This document shows, piece by piece, positions 13,385-15,654 of a DNA stretch of 15,654 nucleotides; within the stretch, counting starts at the first letter, position 1, and each line of letters starts with the position of its first letter. The translations under genes were made by a program, and so were the position numbers. The notes beneath the pieces are model-generated. The model did not search any database. It saw nothing but the letters and a program-made list of their open reading frames with translations, and was not told the DNA's origin. Source of the DNA: an uncultured Acidimicrobiaceae bacterium (lineage in GTDB: Bacteria > Actinomycetota > Acidimicrobiia > Acidimicrobiales > Ilumatobacteraceae); assembly GCA_903934195.1 (NCBI GenBank), contig CAIZMV010000112.1:1-15654 (forward strand), written 5' to 3'.

Positions 13385-15654
13385 TTATTGCGCAGTTGCT
13401 TCTTTCTTGCGTCGGCGTGAGATAGCTGGCAAGAACAATCCAAAGAGCATTGCACAGAAGATGGGCACCGCAATCAGCAATCGAGTCATGGCTGAGCCAG
13501 AGTCTGATGTTGCATACGAAAAGCCAAGTGCAACAACAGACGTTTGCCCATCAGACTTTTTGCTTTCAAGCACAAGGCGATGATTACCAACTTCAAGTCC
13601 TGAAGGCAGATCAAATGCCCCAGAGATAGTTCCATCTACTGAAGTTTTGATTACACCCAATTGAGTTGGTGAGGAATACACCCACACCGCAACATCACGA
13701 TCCGCTTCAAATCCGGTTGCACTTAACACCAACCGTTCAGTCCTTCTCACAACTAGATTTCCATTTGCATCAAGTGCAACACGCTTGCCTTTTGATGTGA
13801 GACCAGCGAGTGTGGTCGACATTGTTCCAGCTGTAGCTGTGATCTGGTTCTCTGCTCGCGAAATCGTTGTTTTGACAGCACGACCATCTGTCAATACAGA
13901 TGCTTCTCCTGGCGCAACTGCCGGAGCATCAGGCGCAACGCCTACGGGAGCACCTGCAATGGTGGTTACCACCGGCGGAACAGTTGTTGTTGTTATTGAT
14001 GTTCTTGGTTTTTGAGTTTTTACAACTTGCATAGGGGCCAGAACTGTTGTTGTTGGCCCACTAGTTGGAGCAATCGTTTCAACAGATACTTGCCCTTGCG
14101 CCACTGTTCCCGCAGGAGCCGTCGCAATCGTTGTAGTCGTTACTGCAGCACTTACCGCAACTGTTGTTGTAGTTACGGATTTAGGAGCAGTAGTTGTCGT
14201 TGTTGTCGTACTACCCACAACAGTTGTTGTCGTCGTATTCGCCGGAACGGTCGCAGTCGTAGGCGCAACAGTTGTTGTGGTGGTCAGTGGCCCAATTCCT
14301 ACAATCTCTTGAGGAGTGGTGATATTGAAATAGTTCGCCAATGCGAATGTTCCATTTCCAAGAGCCCCATACGTATTGTCGCCCCAACACTTGGCTGCGC
14401 CATTTTTCACAGCACATGCCAAATTGCGTGACAAAGTGACAGCGGAAACGCCCGAGGAGAATCCGATTACAGACACGGGCGTCAACGATGAAGTGGTAGT
14501 TCCATCACCCAGCTGGCCACTTGAATTTGTACCCCAACATTTCAGTGCTTCATTGACAATCGCACAGGATAAGTTTTCTCCGGCCGTGATTGCTGTAACC
14601 CCACTTGTTAGTCCGGCGACCTGCACGGGTGAAGTGGAACTAGTTCTGGTGCCATCACCCAATTGACCCGAATCATTGCCTCCCCAGCACATGGCCGAAC
14701 CAGACACCACGGCACAAGAATGATCAGCCCCGGCCGAGATTGCAGTTACTCCAGCAGTAAGGCCAATTACCTGTTGTGGAGTTTTAGCGTTATCCGTGGA
14801 ACCAATCCCTAGTTTTCCAGCTTCTCCCCAACCCCAGCATCGTGCAGCTGCAGATACAACGGCACACACGTGGCTACGGCTTCCTGACGAAATGGATGTC
14901 ACCCCAGTGGTGAGACCAACAACTTGTTGCGGGGCCAATTGACTAGTCGTGGAATCAATTCCCAATTGCCCGTAATCATTGCTCCCCCAACACTTCATCC
15001 CCCCGGCAATCAGCACACACACGCTTGTATAAACGGATATCGCGCTTACATTCGTCAAAGAATGCATCACTGCAGGTGACGATGATCGGAAAGACCCCGC
15101 CATGCCCCAGCATTGTGCAGTTCCTAACACAACAGCACACGTGAATCCGTCTACTGCTGTTACTCCAGCAGTAAGACCCACAACTTGTTGTGGAGTATGG
15201 GCATCACTTGTGGAACCATTACCTAACTGGCCATCAGCGTTGTACCCCCAACACTTCAGGCTTCCAGACTGAACAGCACACACATGAGGTTCGCCGTATT
15301 GAGCAGCCGCAATTGCGGTCACACCAGACGTCAAACCCACTACTTGTGTTGCTGCAAATGCAGTTGGTCCTGCTTGCCTGTTTGAGTTATCACCCCAACA
15401 CTTCAACGCTGATGCATTAACAGCACATGCATGTGATGCCCCCAGAGAGATAGCTGCGACACCAGACGTCAAACCAGAAACAGAAACCGGGATTTGCGAT
15501 GCAGTAGTTGAAGCATTACCCAACTGACCACTCCTATTAGCACCCCAACACTTCGCACCACCAGAAACAACAGCACACGAAAAACCTGAGCTACTCATGA
15601 ATGATGCACTCCCCGCCACTGAAATCGCAGTCACACCAGACGTCAAACCAGAAA
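13385..15654 (-). CDS. Cell-surface RCC1-repeat protein, C-terminal part (5' end cut by window edge)
   Basis: About 755 codons are in the window, and the frame enters from the right edge already inside a repeat (SGLTSGV), so the true start, presumably with a signal peptide, lies outside. Nine RCC1-type repeats of ~40-50 residues are visible, each with GVTAI, CAV, CWG, GQLG and a closing Val-x-Gly-Leu segment. Such repeats form blades of a beta-propeller used for binding. Each blade has a Cys pair (CAV and CWG), which suits disulfides outside the cell. A Thr/Val/Pro-rich linker follows, then a small beta-rich domain with GFEADRDVAVWVYSS and GTISGAFDLPSGLEVGNHRL, a pattern I associate with actinobacterial surface proteins. 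A transmembrane helix and a basic tail (RRRKK) end the protein, so it is membrane-anchored and outward-facing. The binding partner is unknown; adhesion or wall interaction is inference. Confidence 0.9.
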   Translation of the reverse strand, partial: SGLTSGVTAISVAGSASFMSSSGFSCAVVSGGAKCWGANRSGQLGNASTTASQIPVSVSGLTSGVAAISLGASHACAVNASALKCWGDNSNRQAGPTAFAATQVVGLTSGVTAIAAAQYGEPHVCAVQSGSLKCWGYNADGQLGNGSTSDAHTPQQVVGLTAGVTAVDGFTCAVVLGTAQCWGMAGSFRSSSPAVMHSLTNVSAISVYTSVCVLIAGGMKCWGSNDYGQLGIDSTTSQLAPQQVVGLTTGVTSISSGSRSHVCAVVSAAARCWGWGEAGKLGIGSTDNAKTPQQVIGLTAGVTAISAGADHSCAVVSGSAMCWGGNDSGQLGDGTRTSSTSPVQVAGLTSGVTAITAGENLSCAIVNEALKCWGTNSSGQLGDGTTTSSLTPVSVIGFSSGVSAVTLSRNLACAVKNGAAKCWGDNTYGALGNGTFALANYFNITTPQEIVGIGPLTTTTTVAPTTATVPANTTTTTVVGSTTTTTTTAPKSVTTTTVAVSAAVTTTTIATAPAGTVAQGQVSVETIAPTSGPTTTVLAPMQVVKTQKPRTSITTTTVPPVVTTIAGAPVGVAPDAPAVAPGEASVLTDGRAVKTTISRAENQITATAGTMSTTLAGLTSKGKRVALDANGNLVVRRTERLVLSATGFEADRDVAVWVYSSPTQLGVIKTSVDGTISGAFDLPSGLEVGNHRLVLESKKSDGQTSVVALGFSYATSDSGSAMTRLLIAVPIFCAMLFGLFLPAISRRRKKEATAQ
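13955..14284 (-). repeat. Low-complexity Thr/Val/Pro linker coding region
   Basis: The plus strand shows many runs of gttgttgt and gtagttgt, which encode clusters of four to seven threonines separated by Val, Pro, Ala and Ser on the minus strand. The region joins the propeller to the C-terminal anchor domain and probably forms an extended, possibly O-mannosylated stalk through the wall. Thr codons are mixed (ACA, ACT, ACG, ACC), so this is not a pure triplet-repeat tract. Confidence 0.8.
14290..15654 (-). repeat. Tandem RCC1 repeat array, period about 150 bp
   Basis: Plus-strand copies of ccccaacac/ccccagcay (coding Cys-Trp-Gly) begin near 14382, 14532, 14682, 14832, 14985, 15105, 15246, 15393 and 15543. 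The spacing is about 150 bp except for one short interval (14985 to 15105, about 120 bp) and slightly short ones beside it. The array continues past the right edge of the window. The repeats are diverged at DNA level, so they are not recent identical duplications. Confidence 0.85.

Noticed and set aside
15644..15646. TTG as the true start of the RCC1 protein
   Set aside because: It encodes the Leu of a repeat unit (GLTSGV) and the frame stays open to the window edge, so the gene simply continues outside.

Overview
The window looks like chromosomal DNA from a moderate-GC, high-identity-to-none-claimed actinobacterium. The clues are actinobacterial-type PcrA/UvrD and YaaA proteins, P450-linked 3Fe-4S ferredoxins, a RipA-like NlpC/P60 hydrolase, an ACAD10/11-type phosphotransferase, and a surface protein with long Thr-rich linkers ending in a membrane anchor. 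Thr-rich linkers combined with RCC1 repeats are a style I associate with Acidimicrobiia (Ilumatobacter-like, often aquatic). That placement is inference and was not tested.

Layout. The left edge (minus strand) carries the N-terminal half of a PcrA/UvrD helicase. Next come two tandem minus-strand [ferredoxin - cytochrome P450] cassettes, which are clear paralogues (1263-2692 and 2745-4170). A 37-bp divergent gap separates them from a plus-strand pair: yaaA (peroxide-stress protein) overlapping an SDR oxidoreductase by ATGA. The SDR stop codon directly abuts the stop of a convergent minus-strand unit, a dienelactone hydrolase-family protein preceded by an ACAD10/11-like phosphotransferase. The same strand then carries a secreted NlpC/P60 hydrolase and guaA. 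A short plus-strand gene divergent from guaA encodes a small exported single-pass protein. It converges on a minus-strand run of an Asp-nucleophile alpha/beta hydrolase, a two-helix membrane protein, and a protein with a MotB/ZorB-like Tyr-Ala-Asp transmembrane helix. A divergent TetR-family regulator follows, and the right edge holds the C-terminal part of a cell-surface RCC1-repeat protein that runs out of the window.

How the genes may work together. P450s with their own ferredoxins, an SDR, a DLH-family hydrolase, an acyl-kinase-like phosphotransferase and an epoxide-hydrolase-like enzyme suggest oxidative breakdown or modification of a hydrophobic or alicyclic compound. They lie in several separate transcription units interrupted by housekeeping genes, so this is a loose neighbourhood and not a proven pathway. 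No ferredoxin reductase is present. The least explained part is the two-gene membrane unit at 11544-12631 with its divergent TetR gene and a clean dyad between them.

The window is almost fully coding. The longest gap is about 136 bp (12632-12767). No tRNA, rRNA, CRISPR array, insertion sequence or prophage gene was seen.
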